A DNA stretch of 64,000 nt from Erwinia sp. S63 (GCF_016625195.1 NZ_JACVUP010000004.1:266155-330154), one strand, 5' to 3'. Shown: positions 8,774 through 18,268, counted from the stretch's first letter. Notes: generated by a model from the sequence alone, not told the origin. Translations and numbers: made by a program.

Positions 8774-9631
8774 CTACGCGATGCCGTTTAAACGCTGCAC
8801 GACTTTGGCACTCAACACCAAATCGCCACTGGCGAGATTCTGCTGGAGATGTTCTGGTGATGAAGTACCGGGAATCAACAGAATGTTAGGCGAACGCTGA
8901 AGTAACCAGGCCAGGGCAACCTGCAACGTGGTGGCATTCAACTCGTCTGCCACCGCCGTGAGCTGCTCAGATTGCAGCGGCGAGAACCCGCCCAACGGGA
9001 AGAAAGGCACGTAAGGAATGCCCTGCGCAGCCAGTTGATCAACCAGAGCTTCATCCTGGCGATTCGCGAGGTTGTAGAGATTCTGCACACAGGCGATGGG
9101 CGTCATTTTCTGTGCGTCTTCCACTTGTTTGGCCGTTACGTTGCTCAGACCAATATGCTTAACCAGTCCGCGCTCTTTAAGCTTGATCATCGCTTCGACC
9201 TGCGGTTCCAGTGAGCCTTCTGCGGGTGCGTGCACGTCAAGCATCGAACGCAGATTCACGACTTCCATCACCTCCAGACCCAGATGACGCAGATTGTCTT
9301 CTACCGCCTGGGTCAATTCATCGGGCGAGAAAGCGGGCAACCAGCCTCCTTTCGCATCACGACGTGTACCGACTTTAGTGACGATCACCAGATCGTCGGA
9401 ATAGGGATGCAGGGCTTTTTTAATCAGTTGATTAGTAATGTGCGGACCGTAAAAGTCGCTGGTATCGATATGATTCACGCCAGCAGCCACCGCATCACGT
9501 AGCACCTGCAATGCCCGATTCTCATCAGCTGGCGGGCCAAACACGCCTTTGCCTGCGAGTTGCATGGCACCATAACCGAGGCGTTTAACCTGACGATCAC
9601 CCAAAGTATAAGTCTTTACGTTGTGAGACAT
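8774..9631 (-). CDS. ydbC: Aldo/keto reductase, YdbC (pyridoxine 4-dehydrogenase)-like
   Basis: The 285-residue product is an aldo-keto reductase with the usual D56, Y61 (HIDTSDFYGPH) and K86 (VTKVGTRR). The fourth catalytic position is Asn126 (VVNLRS) rather than His, as in E. coli YdbC. VPFFPLGGF and LIPGTSS mark the NADPH site. E. coli YdbC is reported to interconvert pyridoxal and pyridoxine with NADPH. The ATG at 9631 has GGAGG upstream, so the longer frame is rejected. It is divergent from a LysR gene at 9729. Confidence 0.85.
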   Translation of the reverse strand: MSHNVKTYTLGDRQVKRLGYGAMQLAGKGVFGPPADENRALQVLRDAVAAGVNHIDTSDFYGPHITNQLIKKALHPYSDDLVIVTKVGTRRDAKGGWLPAFSPDELTQAVEDNLRHLGLEVMEVVNLRSMLDVHAPAEGSLEPQVEAMIKLKERGLVKHIGLSNVTAKQVEDAQKMTPIACVQNLYNLANRQDEALVDQLAAQGIPYVPFFPLGGFSPLQSEQLTAVADELNATTLQVALAWLLQRSPNILLIPGTSSPEHLQQNLASGDLVLSAKVVQRLNGIA

Positions 9632-9728
9632 GGAAACCTCCTGCGTAGATGTGTGTACAGATTGTAATCGACAGACTGCTGTGCAACTATCCGGTGAAAT
9701 CGGGACACAGTGTACGGAGAGGCGAACA

Positions 9729-10664
9729 ATGGCATTGGATATAGCATTGCTGCATGCAGTGGTGGCGGTGGCAAAAGCGGGTGGGTTTCGTGAAGCGGCG
9801 CGCATGACCGGCAGCAATCCATCGCGCTTAAGCGATGCAGTAAGGCGAGCTGAGGAGCAGTTAGGCGTGCGGCTGTTCAATCGCACCACACGCACCGTCG
9901 CGCTTACCGAAGCAGGCAGGGCGTTAATGACGCGCTTAATGCCAGCAATGAATGAAGTGGATGCGGCACTCGATTCGCTTAATCATTTCCGCAATACACC
10001 GGGTGGCACATTAAGAATCAATGTGCCCGTCAGCGCGGCCCGTCTGGTTTTGCCCTCTATCGTGCCCGGCTTCCTGGCGCGATATCCTGACATACAGCTG
10101 GAAGTGGTGGCGGAAAGCAATGTACAGGATATCTTCCGCGATGGCTGTGATGCCGGAATTCGTTACGATGATCATCTCGAACAGGATATGGTGGCATTAC
10201 CGATTGGACCCCGCGTACAACGTTTTGCAGCAGCGGCCTCATCCGCCTATCTGGCCAAATTTGGCACACCACAACATCCACGTGATTTGCTACAGCATCG
10301 TTGTCTATATGGCCGCTATGCCACTGGCGTGATATCGGATTGGGAGTTTGAAAAGGGCGAAGAGGTGGTGCGTTTGCAGCCAAAAGGTCCTTTGATCTGC
10401 AGCATCGGCGCGGCCATGGATCTCACGGTCGCGGCTGCGGTATCCGGCGCAGGGGTGGTCTATCTGTTTGAGGATTGGATCAAACCCGCACTGGATAATG
10501 GCAGCCTGCAACCCATCCTAAGCGAGTGGTGGCAGAGCTTTTCCGGACTGTGGCTTTACTATAACGATCGCCGTTTGATCCCAGCACCGCTTCAGGCTTT
10601 TCTTGATTATGTGCGTGAACTTAATGTGCAGTCGCAGGGAATAGTTTCAACGCAACCGAGGTAA
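9729..10664 (+). CDS. LysR-family transcriptional regulator
   Basis: The 311-residue LysR protein has its helix-turn-helix at about residues 17-40 (AGGFREAARMTGSNPSRLSDAV) and the effector domain from about 90 on. The ATG at 9729 is preceded by GGAGAGG; the frame extends further 5' without a ribosome site. It is divergent from the YdbC-like reductase with 97 bp between the starts, so it probably controls that gene. The last 18 bp overlap the end of the gene on the other strand. Confidence 0.85.
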   Translation: MALDIALLHAVVAVAKAGGFREAARMTGSNPSRLSDAVRRAEEQLGVRLFNRTTRTVALTEAGRALMTRLMPAMNEVDAALDSLNHFRNTPGGTLRINVPVSAARLVLPSIVPGFLARYPDIQLEVVAESNVQDIFRDGCDAGIRYDDHLEQDMVALPIGPRVQRFAAAASSAYLAKFGTPQHPRDLLQHRCLYGRYATGVISDWEFEKGEEVVRLQPKGPLICSIGAAMDLTVAAAVSGAGVVYLFEDWIKPALDNGSLQPILSEWWQSFSGLWLYYNDRRLIPAPLQAFLDYVRELNVQSQGIVSTQPR

Positions 10665-10847
10665 AATCCACAATACTGCGCCTGCAATGATGCCTGCGAT
10701 CGCGGCCTTTATGAGCAGAATGGTGAATTCGTAAGTATCCATCGCCGTCTCACCATCACCTGAGACGTTGATAAGGTGTCCGACCAGACTGTCAGGTATC
10801 AGCAGTATCCCTGCGATTAAAATAACTATAAAGATCAATACCTTCAT
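10647..10847 (-). CDS. Small two-span membrane protein, candidate immunity partner
   Basis: The product has 66 residues with two hydrophobic spans (about 3-24 and 43-63) joined by a short acidic loop containing DGETAMDTYE. Its start overlaps the stop of the Tlde1-like gene by 4 bp, so the two are translationally coupled. I do not recognise the family. Position directly after a peptidoglycan-targeting effector suggests it shields the producer, but the characterised Salmonella immunity protein is periplasmic, so this is inference only. Confidence 0.6.
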   Translation of the reverse strand: MKVLIFIVILIAGILLIPDSLVGHLINVSGDGETAMDTYEFTILLIKAAIAGIIAGAVLWILPRLR

Positions 10848-11377
10848 TTTATCTCACACTTTGAGTAATCAGGAATACCACGTACATCGATACGTCCGTA
10901 AGCCATTAATCCATTGCCACCGGGCACGCGGACTTTTGGGCGACTGAGAAGGGTGCGTCTTAGACTGTGAAACTCATTGGCGCGGTACAGCGTAATACAT
11001 CCCCAGGAAACGCCCGAGCCGTCAGTGTTTAGCGGGTGAAGACGAAAGCTGCCACGGCGATTGCCGTTGACGAGGACGTAGTCGTTCATCGTTTGGTTGT
11101 TATAAAGGGCAAACCATTCGCTATGGTGATTTCGATACAGATGCGCCATATCAATCGCTTCTGCACGCATCCGATTCAACCAACTGCCCTCAGGACGGTC
11201 AACAATCCAGTAAGTCCCGGGCGGGATAGCGGCTTTTTCTTTATCAGAACAGTTGGGATTGTTGATGTAACGTTGTATGCCTGACAGGACATCAAAGGTA
11301 CCAATGCCATAGCATTCAAGTGGTAGCGTTTTACCATCGCGTGACAGCTTGCTGTAATCCATCGTACAGACCTGCAT
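10844..11377 (-). CDS. Tlde1-like (DUF2778) L,D-transpeptidase-fold protein, putative type VI effector
   Basis: The 177-residue product carries FRLHPLNTDGSGVSWGCITLY, with His114 and Cys127 in the spacing of the L,D-transpeptidase active site (H...SxGC). This matches the DUF2778/Tlde1 group, whose Salmonella member is a type VI secretion effector that cleaves or exchanges D-amino acids in peptide stems. IPPGTYWIVDRP is another family stretch. No signal peptide is visible, as expected for a T6SS cargo. No T6SS gene lies nearby. Start: ATG 11377 with AGGA 10 bases upstream; a TTG at 11380 is the alternative. Confidence 0.75.
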   Translation of the reverse strand: MQVCTMDYSKLSRDGKTLPLECYGIGTFDVLSGIQRYINNPNCSDKEKAAIPPGTYWIVDRPEGSWLNRMRAEAIDMAHLYRNHHSEWFALYNNQTMNDYVLVNGNRRGSFRLHPLNTDGSGVSWGCITLYRANEFHSLRRTLLSRPKVRVPGGNGLMAYGRIDVRGIPDYSKCEIK

Positions 11378-11593
11378 CAATGAAAATTCCTGTTATCAAT
11401 ATGCGAATGAAGGCAGCATGGCGTTAGTTGGAGTGAGTTCCACACCAGCATTGATTGGCCTTACTTTACACATTCAAGAATGGCTGTTGCATGACAAGGG
11501 AGGAATTAGATAGTGAATCAATGCGTTATCGGAATCATCCTGGGAAATTGTTCTGGAATAGTCTGACCAGAATGAAATGACAGGCAATAAAAA

Positions 11594-11621
11594 AGCCGAT
11601 AACCGTTGCCAGTTATCGGCT
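11594..11621 (-). terminator. Rho-independent terminator of dat-ddc
   Basis: AGCCGATAAC (11594-11603) pairs with GTTATCGGCT (11612-11621) over an 8-base loop. On the minus strand a run of T follows (TTTTTTATT). It sits 18 bp beyond the ddc stop. Confidence 0.88.
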
Positions 11622-11639
11622 TTATCGCATTGAGCGAAA

Positions 11640-13106
11640 TTACGCGTTCAGCAACTGATTCGCGGTCTTCTCAACCAGCGCCAGCAGGACTTTGATGTCT
11701 TCCAGCGTCACGGTTGGGTTCAGCAGCGTCAGTTTCAGGCAGGTAACGCCCTGGTTTTCAGTCACGCCAACGTTAGCGCGGCCTGAATCCAGCAGAGCAT
11801 CGCCGATGCGCTGGTTGAACAGAGCAATCTGCGCGGTATCGGTCAGTTGCTCTGGGCGGTAGCGGAACAGCACGCTTGCCAGCTGTGGCTGCATTACCAG
11901 CTCAAGGCGTGGTTCTGAAGTTACGAACTTCGCCACTTCCTGTGCCAGCGTCACGCCGTGATCGATGATCGCTGCGTACTGTTTCTGACCCAGTGCTTCA
12001 AGACCCATCCACAGTTTCAATGCATCGAAACGACGCGTAGTCTGCAGGGATTTTGATACCAGGTTAGGAACACCGGCTTCCTCATCGAACTCAGAGTTCA
12101 GGTAAGCCGCCTGATAACGCATCAGCTCGTAATGACGCTCGTCTTTCAACAAGAATGCGCCACAGCTGATGGTCTGGAAATACTGTTTGTGGAAGTCCAG
12201 GGTAACAGAATCCACTAATTCCAGGCCGTCCAGGTAGTCACGATACTTCTCAGACAGCAGCAGTGCGCCGCCCCAGGCTGCATCGACGTGTACCCAGATA
12301 TTGCGCTGTGCCGCAATACCAGCGATTTCACGCAGTGGGTCGATAGCACCGGCATCGGTGGTACCAGCCGTTGCCACGATAGCCAGAATCTGATCACCGT
12401 TCGCATCAGCCTGAGCCAGCTTGGCTTTCAGGTCATTCACGTCCATACGGGCGAATTCATCAGATTTCACCAGTACAACTGACTGATAGCCGTGGCCCAG
12501 CAGCGCCATATTCTTCTGCACTGAGAAGTGCGCGTTCTCAGAACACAGCACTTTGATCTTACGCAGATCGCCAGTGATACCATTCTGCTGTACAGAGTGA
12601 CCCTGACGCGCAAAGAAGGCATCACGAGCCAGCATCAGACCCATCAGGTTGCTCTGCGTGCCACCACTGGTGAATACGCCAGCATCGCCCGCCGGGTAAC
12701 CCACTTGCGCACGCAACCATTCGATCAATTTGACCTCAATGATGGTGGCAGAAGGGCTCTGATCCCACGAATCCATACTCTGGTTGGTGGCGTTGATCAG
12801 CACTTCAGCGGCCTGGCTTACCACCAGGCTAGGGCAGTGCAGGTGTGCCACACATTGTGGGTGGTGCACTGACAGGCTGTCTTTCAGGAAATACTCAATC
12901 GCGCGTTCAATCGCGGCCTGGTTACCCAGGCCGTTTGGATTGAAGTCGAGCGTGATACGCTCGCGCAGTTCGGCAACGCTTTTGCCTTGATACATCTCAG
13001 GCTGTTGCAGCCACTGCACAACCGCGGCGCTGCTCTGGGCAATCGCCTGCTGGTACGCCTCAATGCTCTGTGCAGAGGCGGCCAGAATCGGGTTTACTTC
13101 AGACAT
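11640..13106 (-). CDS. ddc: L-2,4-diaminobutyrate decarboxylase
   Basis: The 488-residue group II PLP decarboxylase converts L-2,4-diaminobutyrate to 1,3-diaminopropane and CO2. Visible sites are HVDAAWGG (D275), TLDFHKQYFQ (K307, the PLP lysine) and FTSGGTQSNLMGL (phosphate binding). Length and sequence match the Acinetobacter/Enterobacter/Vibrio Ddc type. It lies 12 bp after dat, and the pair forms a two-gene operon ending at the terminator near 11600. Confidence 0.9.
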   Translation of the reverse strand: MSEVNPILAASAQSIEAYQQAIAQSSAAVVQWLQQPEMYQGKSVAELRERITLDFNPNGLGNQAAIERAIEYFLKDSLSVHHPQCVAHLHCPSLVVSQAAEVLINATNQSMDSWDQSPSATIIEVKLIEWLRAQVGYPAGDAGVFTSGGTQSNLMGLMLARDAFFARQGHSVQQNGITGDLRKIKVLCSENAHFSVQKNMALLGHGYQSVVLVKSDEFARMDVNDLKAKLAQADANGDQILAIVATAGTTDAGAIDPLREIAGIAAQRNIWVHVDAAWGGALLLSEKYRDYLDGLELVDSVTLDFHKQYFQTISCGAFLLKDERHYELMRYQAAYLNSEFDEEAGVPNLVSKSLQTTRRFDALKLWMGLEALGQKQYAAIIDHGVTLAQEVAKFVTSEPRLELVMQPQLASVLFRYRPEQLTDTAQIALFNQRIGDALLDSGRANVGVTENQGVTCLKLTLLNPTVTLEDIKVLLALVEKTANQLLNA

Positions 13107-13118
13107 TTACTCTTCCAA

Positions 13119-14504
13119 TCAAACAGGTTTGACGCCAGCGCCAATCAGCGCCTGCTCAAATTTATCCAGGAAAATCGCCAGCTCTTCGTTGGTGATCAGC
13201 AGTGACGGCAACAGACGCAGTACTGCACCGTGACGACCGCCACGCTCCAGAATCAGACCTGCTTCGAAGCACTTCTTCTGCAGCAGCGCAGAAAGTTCGC
13301 CATCAGCAGGCAGGCTACCCATATGGTCAGCCGCTTCGTTTGGTTTAACGATCTCGATACCGATCATCATACCCATGCCGCGAATGTGACCGATAACCGG
13401 GAAGCGTTTCTGCATTTCAGCCAGCTGTGCTTTGAGCCATTCACCTTGCTCAGCCACTTTACCGGCGATGTTCTGCTCGGTCAGGACTTTCAGGGTGGCC
13501 AAACCGGTGGCCATCGCCAGCTGGTTGCCGCGGAAGGTGCCGGTGTGGTGGCCAGGAGACCAAGCGTCGAACTGCTTTTTGATACCCAGAACAGCCAGTG
13601 GCAGACCGCCGCCCACAGCTTTAGACATCACGATGATGTCTGGCTCAATGCCAGCGTGTTCGAAGGCGAAGAATTTGCCGGTACGAGCAAAGCCAGCCTG
13701 GACTTCGTCAAGGATCAGCAGAATGCCGTGTTCCTGAGTCACTTTACGGATACGCTGCAACCACTCGACCGGAGCCGGGTTCACACCGCCTTCACCCTGA
13801 ACCGCTTCCAGGATAACGGCCGCAGGCTTGCGTACGCCGCTTTCCACGTCGTTGATCAGGTTTTCGAAATAGTAAGTCAAGGCTTTAACACCGGCTTCAC
13901 CACCGAGACCCAGTGGGCAACGATACAGATGCGGGTAAGGCATGAACTGCACTTCTGGCATCATACCGTTAACGGCTTCTTTCGGTGAAAGGTTGCCGGT
14001 AACAGCCAGGGCGCCATGGGTCATACCATGGTAACCGCCAGAGAAGCTGATCACGCCGCTACGGCCAGTGACTTTCTTCGCCAACTTCAGTGCTGCTTCA
14101 ACTGCATCCGCACCGGAAGGACCGGTGAACTGCAGGCAATATTCTTTACCCTGGCCAGGCAGCAGCGAGAGCAGAGATTCAGAGAATTGATCTTTCAGAG
14201 GTGTCGTCAGATCAAGAGTATGTAACGGCAAGCCGCTGGTAATGACATTTTGGATGCTCTGCAGAACATCAGGATGGTTGTGACCAAGTGCCAGCGTCCC
14301 TGCGCCAGCCAGACAGTCGAGATATTGTTTATTCTCAACATCTGTAATCCACACGCCGTTAGCTTTAGCTATCGCTAAAGGCAGCTTGCGCGGGTAACTC
14401 CTGACGTTTGATTCAAACTCAGCCTGACGGGCTAAGAAGGCGTCGTTGTTTCCATTGAATGCGTTGGCACCAAAATTATCAATACGGACTTTATCCGTCA
14501 TCAT
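13119..14504 (-). CDS. dat: Diaminobutyrate--2-oxoglutarate aminotransferase
   Basis: The 461-residue class III aminotransferase makes L-2,4-diaminobutyrate from aspartate semialdehyde and glutamate, feeding Ddc. The Schiff-base lysine is K295 in [34 protein letters not shown] and [16 protein letters not shown] are the other class III marks. The start may be 14504 or 14501 (two adjacent ATGs) behind GGAGAG. The 212-bp upstream gap is AT-rich and should hold the promoter. Confidence 0.9.
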   Translation of the reverse strand: MMTDKVRIDNFGANAFNGNNDAFLARQAEFESNVRSYPRKLPLAIAKANGVWITDVENKQYLDCLAGAGTLALGHNHPDVLQSIQNVITSGLPLHTLDLTTPLKDQFSESLLSLLPGQGKEYCLQFTGPSGADAVEAALKLAKKVTGRSGVISFSGGYHGMTHGALAVTGNLSPKEAVNGMMPEVQFMPYPHLYRCPLGLGGEAGVKALTYYFENLINDVESGVRKPAAVILEAVQGEGGVNPAPVEWLQRIRKVTQEHGILLILDEVQAGFARTGKFFAFEHAGIEPDIIVMSKAVGGGLPLAVLGIKKQFDAWSPGHHTGTFRGNQLAMATGLATLKVLTEQNIAGKVAEQGEWLKAQLAEMQKRFPVIGHIRGMGMMIGIEIVKPNEAADHMGSLPADGELSALLQKKCFEAGLILERGGRHGAVLRLLPSLLITNEELAIFLDKFEQALIGAGVKPV

Positions 14505-14716
14505 ATCTCTCCTTCAACCGGGGCTCGTGATGGCTGGCCGATTGACTAGTTGAACAAAAAAGTATCAGTGGTTTAAAAATCGCGGCCAATATAGAGCCTT
14601 TTGACCTACATCACAATGATTAATTTTGTTTAGAATTGTTTATTCTTTTCATATAGGAATCAGGGCGTTGGCCACTAATTGGCCGGCTATTTTAGCGCCA
14701 GCAGATGAAGTGGTTA

Positions 14717-15481
14717 TTAAATAATCGTGTTAATAAAAAGACTTAAGCCCGCCAGAGCAATCCAGGGACCAAAAGCAAGAGGTTGAGAGAGGTCACGTTG
14801 CCAGCTAATTTTGGCGAAAAACAGTGCGCAAATTGCGCCACCACAAGCCAGCAAAAGCACATAGGGTAAAAGAGCCCAACCCAGCCATGCGCCTAATGCT
14901 GCCACTAACTTTGCATCGCCCATACCCAGTGCCCATTTCCCGCTAACACATTGATAAAAATGGCTTATTAGCCACAGCGCGCTGTAGCCTGACGCCGCGC
15001 CAAACACGGCATCATGGAGTGAGCCCGGTAACCATCCGGCTGCTTTTAATAATAGCCCAAACCACAGCAATGGCAGGGTGATCACATCTGGCAACAAATA
15101 ATGGTCAATATCGATCAGCGACAGGGTTAGCAGTCCCCAGAACAGCAGGAGTGTAACGACGAAAAGTCCATCGGCAGGAAAGAAAAAGACGAGGGTCAGG
15201 CTGACTAAGGCGCTGAAAAATTCGACCAGTGGATAACGTGCACTGATTGCAGAGTGGCAATCTCGACATCTACCTCGTAAAAGCAGCCAACTGAGCACGG
15301 GCAGCAAATCTCGCCAGCGCAGCGCCTGTTTGCATTTCGGGCAGTGTGAAGCGGGCCGCCACAAACTTATCTGCGCTTCCGAATGCAGCCATTGTCTGGG
15401 GAGTCGATACACCACGACATTAATGAAGCTGCCAACGCTTGATCCCAACACCCACATCACTAACCACAACGTCCACTCCAT
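14717..15481 (-). CDS. Prepilin peptidase (A24 family), PilD/GspO-like
   Basis: The 254-residue polytopic protein has the two CxxC pairs (C47/C50 and C72/C75) of the N-terminal methyltransferase/zinc region and the aspartyl protease motifs SLIDIDHYLLPD (D124/D126) and GMGDAKL (D189). These enzymes cleave and N-methylate type IV prepilins and type II secretion pseudopilins at the inner membrane. About seven hydrophobic spans are visible. No pilin or secretion gene is adjacent, so it must act on substrates encoded elsewhere. Confidence 0.9.
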   Translation of the reverse strand: MEWTLWLVMWVLGSSVGSFINVVVYRLPRQWLHSEAQISLWRPASHCPKCKQALRWRDLLPVLSWLLLRGRCRDCHSAISARYPLVEFFSALVSLTLVFFFPADGLFVVTLLLFWGLLTLSLIDIDHYLLPDVITLPLLWFGLLLKAAGWLPGSLHDAVFGAASGYSALWLISHFYQCVSGKWALGMGDAKLVAALGAWLGWALLPYVLLLACGGAICALFFAKISWQRDLSQPLAFGPWIALAGLSLFINTII

Positions 15482-15601
15482 GTTTGACCTCGGCGATCCC
15501 TTGAATGAGGCAAGAGACGTTACGCTCGAATGGATAAAGGAGCGAGTTCAAACCGGATATTTCATCGGCTTTCACGTCGATTTCAGAGCGAATTCAACGA
15601 T

Positions 15602-16618
15602 TCAAGTGTACATGGTGAAGCGCGTGATGATGTTGATGCGTGAAGAGGGGGTTGGCAGTGCGGTTTCAGGTAAAAAACCGTGGAATTCCAGCAGGGCACG
15701 GAAAGCCTGTTGCGCATCCTGCTGTAGGTTATGGTCGATCAACGCATCGATTCGTCCAGCTTGCATCAGCGCGCGATTTTCCCGATCGAGATCGTGACCA
15801 ATAAAAGCGTCGATTTGGATATTGTGTTCATCAAAGGCGCGCAGGATCCCGGCGTTTCCACCTCCTACGGTATAAACCGCCTGAATATCAGGCTGCTGTG
15901 TCAGGAAAGAGTGTACGCATTGGTACATTTTCTGATCGATACCGAATCCTCCGGCAATGAGCTTGACCTGATGCTGAGGCGCTAATTGCGCCATACCCGC
16001 AATAAAACCATCAATTCGCTCCTGTTCGCCTACAAAGTCCTGACTGCCGATAACTGCGGCAATGCGTGCTTTATCGCTGCGCAACCATTTTGACATCAGG
16101 AACGCCGCCGCTTTTCCTGCGCTGATGTTATCCATACCGATATAACGCAAGCGGGAACTGGCCGGCATATCGGTCACTACGGTGACGATGGGAATACGCT
16201 GTTTACTGAGGCTTTCCAGCGTTGGTATCAGGCGGTCGTCATTGATGGCTTTCAAAATAATGCCGTGACTGTTTAATGCGCATTTTTTCAGCAGTGCATC
16301 CACCTCTTCAACGGTCATATTTTCATGGCAGTGGAATCGCAGTTGTAGACGAAAAGCCCCGAAACTGGCGATTTGGCTGGTGAATGCCTCACGCACTAAC
16401 TCACTAAATCGATCCGGCGTATGCATGATGATGTCGAAATACAACGTCCGGCCTTGCGCCAGTCCCGTCTTCCGCAGCAGCTCAAGATCGGCAATCGCCT
16501 GTTGAATACGATGCTCGGTTTGTGGATGCACACGGCCGCGATGATGCAATGCGCGGTCAATCGTCGCCAGGCTCAATCCTGACTGCGCCGCAATCTGCTT
16601 TAAGGTAAATTTTCCCAT
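15602..16618 (-). CDS. LacI-family transcriptional regulator
   Basis: The 338-residue product has an N-terminal LacI helix-turn-helix (residues 4-24, TLKQIAAQSGLSLATIDRAL) and a periplasmic-binding-like sugar sensor domain from about 57 to 330. It is divergent from the dioxygenase gene at 16770 with 151 bp between the starts and probably regulates it. The ligand cannot be read from the sequence; the domain resembles sensors of sugars or sugar-like compounds. Confidence 0.88.
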   Translation of the reverse strand: MGKFTLKQIAAQSGLSLATIDRALHHRGRVHPQTEHRIQQAIADLELLRKTGLAQGRTLYFDIIMHTPDRFSELVREAFTSQIASFGAFRLQLRFHCHENMTVEEVDALLKKCALNSHGIILKAINDDRLIPTLESLSKQRIPIVTVVTDMPASSRLRYIGMDNISAGKAAAFLMSKWLRSDKARIAAVIGSQDFVGEQERIDGFIAGMAQLAPQHQVKLIAGGFGIDQKMYQCVHSFLTQQPDIQAVYTVGGGNAGILRAFDEHNIQIDAFIGHDLDRENRALMQAGRIDALIDHNLQQDAQQAFRALLEFHGFLPETALPTPSSRINIITRFTMYT

Positions 16619-16701
16619 GAATTTATGAGGTGTTTATGAGGTATTTTTGATGTTTTGTTAACGTAATGTAGCTGCTAGTTTGTGGGGTATCAAGTCGCGC
16701 A

Positions 16702-16716
16702 AGGCAATCACTGCCT
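16702..16716. promoter_or_regulatory. Candidate LacI-type operator
   Basis: AGGCA and TGCCT are perfect inverted arms around ATCAC in the promoter region shared by the LacI regulator and the dioxygenase. The position, about 55 bp before the dioxygenase start, fits an operator, but the sequence was not compared with known sites. Confidence 0.35.
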
Positions 16717-16769
16717 GTAATACAGCGACAAGAACATCCCCTGTAAACTGACATAACAATGAGGTCATC

Positions 16770-17915
16770 ATGACATCACATTATTTTGTAAATGAAGACC
16801 AGGCTGCGCTGGAAGACTTACAAGAATTCTGTGCACAGTCCGTTAATGTTGAGGATTATCCGCTCGCCAGTGAGGTGATCTCTGAAGTGCTGATTTACGA
16901 TCGTGACGTGCTGGAAGACGCGGCAGTCATGGATAAAAAGGGCGTGCTGAGTGAGTTGCACAAAGCGCTCTCTTACGGCCCCGGCGTTTTTGTGGTTCGT
17001 GGGCTGTACACCGATCTGGCATGCGTTGATCGGGCATCACAAGTCTTTGAAGCCATCATGCACGAAGAAGCGAAATCGAAAGTTCAGGCCGATCACTTCT
17101 CCAAAGCGGGCAATAACGGACGCATCTGGAATGCGCTGCAAAAACTGGCACAGGCGAATCCTCAGGTCTTTGTTGATTACTATGCGAACCCAACACTGGG
17201 ATTAATTTGTCAGGCGTGGCTGGGGCCGGCGTGGAGCATGACTTCTCAGGTCAACCAGGTTCGCCCCGGTGGCGAAGCGCAACAGGCGCACCGCGACTAT
17301 CATCTGGGTTTTCAGCAAAGTGCTTTCGCGGCTGAATTTCCGATCCCCGTGCACGTCCTCTCGCAATACCTGACCCTGCAGGGTGCGGTAGCGCACAGTG
17401 ATATGCCGTTGGCTTCGGGTCCCACTCGTTTGCTGCCCTGGTCACATCAATATGAGATGGGCTACATTGCTTATCGACGTCCAGAATTTGCCCAATATTT
17501 TGCCGATAACTTCGTACAGTTGCCGCTGAAGAAAGGGGACGGATTGTTCTTTAATCCGGCGTTGTTCCATGCTGCGGGTAATAACACCACCGAGGATCAC
17601 GTCCGAACGGCGAACTTGCTGCAGATCTCATCTGCTTTCGGCGTGCCAATGGAAGAGGTTAACCATGAGCAGTTGCTTAAATGGGTTTATCCGGTGTTGC
17701 GCGAGGCGCGCCTCAGTGAAGCAGAACTTCATGCTGCCATCGCGGTTGCCGCGCGTGGATACTCCTTCCCAACCAATTTAGACACGGATCCACCGGTTGG
17801 CGGGATGGTCCCTAAAACGCAGCAGCAGTTAGTAAGTGAAGCACTTAAGGCGGGCTGGAGTTCAGCGGAATTTGAGGCAGCTTTGGACGCACACACCGAA
17901 AAACGCCGAGCGTAG
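16770..17915 (+). CDS. Phytanoyl-CoA dioxygenase-family Fe(II)/2-oxoglutarate oxygenase
   Basis: The 381-residue product has the iron-binding facial triad of this family: H174 and D176 in QQAHRDYHLGF and H267 in FNPALFHAAGNN, with R279 placed to hold 2-oxoglutarate. Bacterial members hydroxylate varied small molecules, and the substrate here is unknown. The start has AATGAGG upstream. It is a single gene divergent from a LacI regulator, which suggests a sugar-like or inducible substrate; this is inference from context. Confidence 0.8.
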   Translation: MTSHYFVNEDQAALEDLQEFCAQSVNVEDYPLASEVISEVLIYDRDVLEDAAVMDKKGVLSELHKALSYGPGVFVVRGLYTDLACVDRASQVFEAIMHEEAKSKVQADHFSKAGNNGRIWNALQKLAQANPQVFVDYYANPTLGLICQAWLGPAWSMTSQVNQVRPGGEAQQAHRDYHLGFQQSAFAAEFPIPVHVLSQYLTLQGAVAHSDMPLASGPTRLLPWSHQYEMGYIAYRRPEFAQYFADNFVQLPLKKGDGLFFNPALFHAAGNNTTEDHVRTANLLQISSAFGVPMEEVNHEQLLKWVYPVLREARLSEAELHAAIAVAARGYSFPTNLDTDPPVGGMVPKTQQQLVSEALKAGWSSAEFEAALDAHTEKRRA

Positions 17916-17931
17916 CGCTTGAGAACAGCAG

Positions 17932-18147
17932 TCAGACTGAGGACTGCTGTTTGAACATTTGAATGGCTTCCTGCACGTTGCTGGTGGCCAGTGACATCAC
18001 GCGGTCATTATTGAGAAAAACGTCGTAATGGCCTGCGTTGTAGCGAAACACATACAAATCACCGCGGAATCGCAATCCTTTGGTTTTCACCCCGATATGG
18101 TGGCGGCGCAGCGCTGCCTGAGCGAGTCTGTCGGCTCCTGTATTCAT
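17932..18147 (-). CDS. Small hypothetical protein (71 residues)
   Basis: I do not recognise this protein. It is basic in its first third, then has strand-like segments (GDLYVFRYNAGHYDVFLNND) and a helix at the C-terminus. A strong ribosome site (GGAGGAGG) stands 7 bases before the ATG, which supports real translation. It has no signal peptide or membrane span and is convergent with the dioxygenase gene, 16 bp away. Confidence 0.65.
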   Translation of the reverse strand: MNTGADRLAQAALRRHHIGVKTKGLRFRGDLYVFRYNAGHYDVFLNNDRVMSLATSNVQEAIQMFKQQSSV

Positions 18148-18251
18148 TGCGTATCCTCCTCCATTTATATGCCGTTAGATTTCCCAACGTAGAGTAAGAT
18201 TGGAATATTAATTTAACCTTAAGAACAGTATAGGTTAATTTTTTATCGTTA

Positions 18252-18268
18252 TGTTTATCATTGATTTA
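18252..18268 (+). promoter_or_regulatory. Weak candidate PhoP box
   Basis: TGTTTA, 5 bases, GATTTA: the first half is a perfect PhoP half-site and the second matches at 4 of 6 positions. It lies about 400 bp before arnB, far for direct activation, so it is a weak candidate. Confidence 0.25.

Noticed and set aside
13230..13988. A 252-codon open frame antisense to dat
   Set aside because: It overlaps a complete, well-recognised aminotransferase gene, and the translation has no family resemblance.
15330..15797. A plus-strand frame of 155 codons between the prepilin peptidase and LacI genes
   Set aside because: It overlaps the ends of two real genes on the other strand and has no recognisable content or ribosome site.
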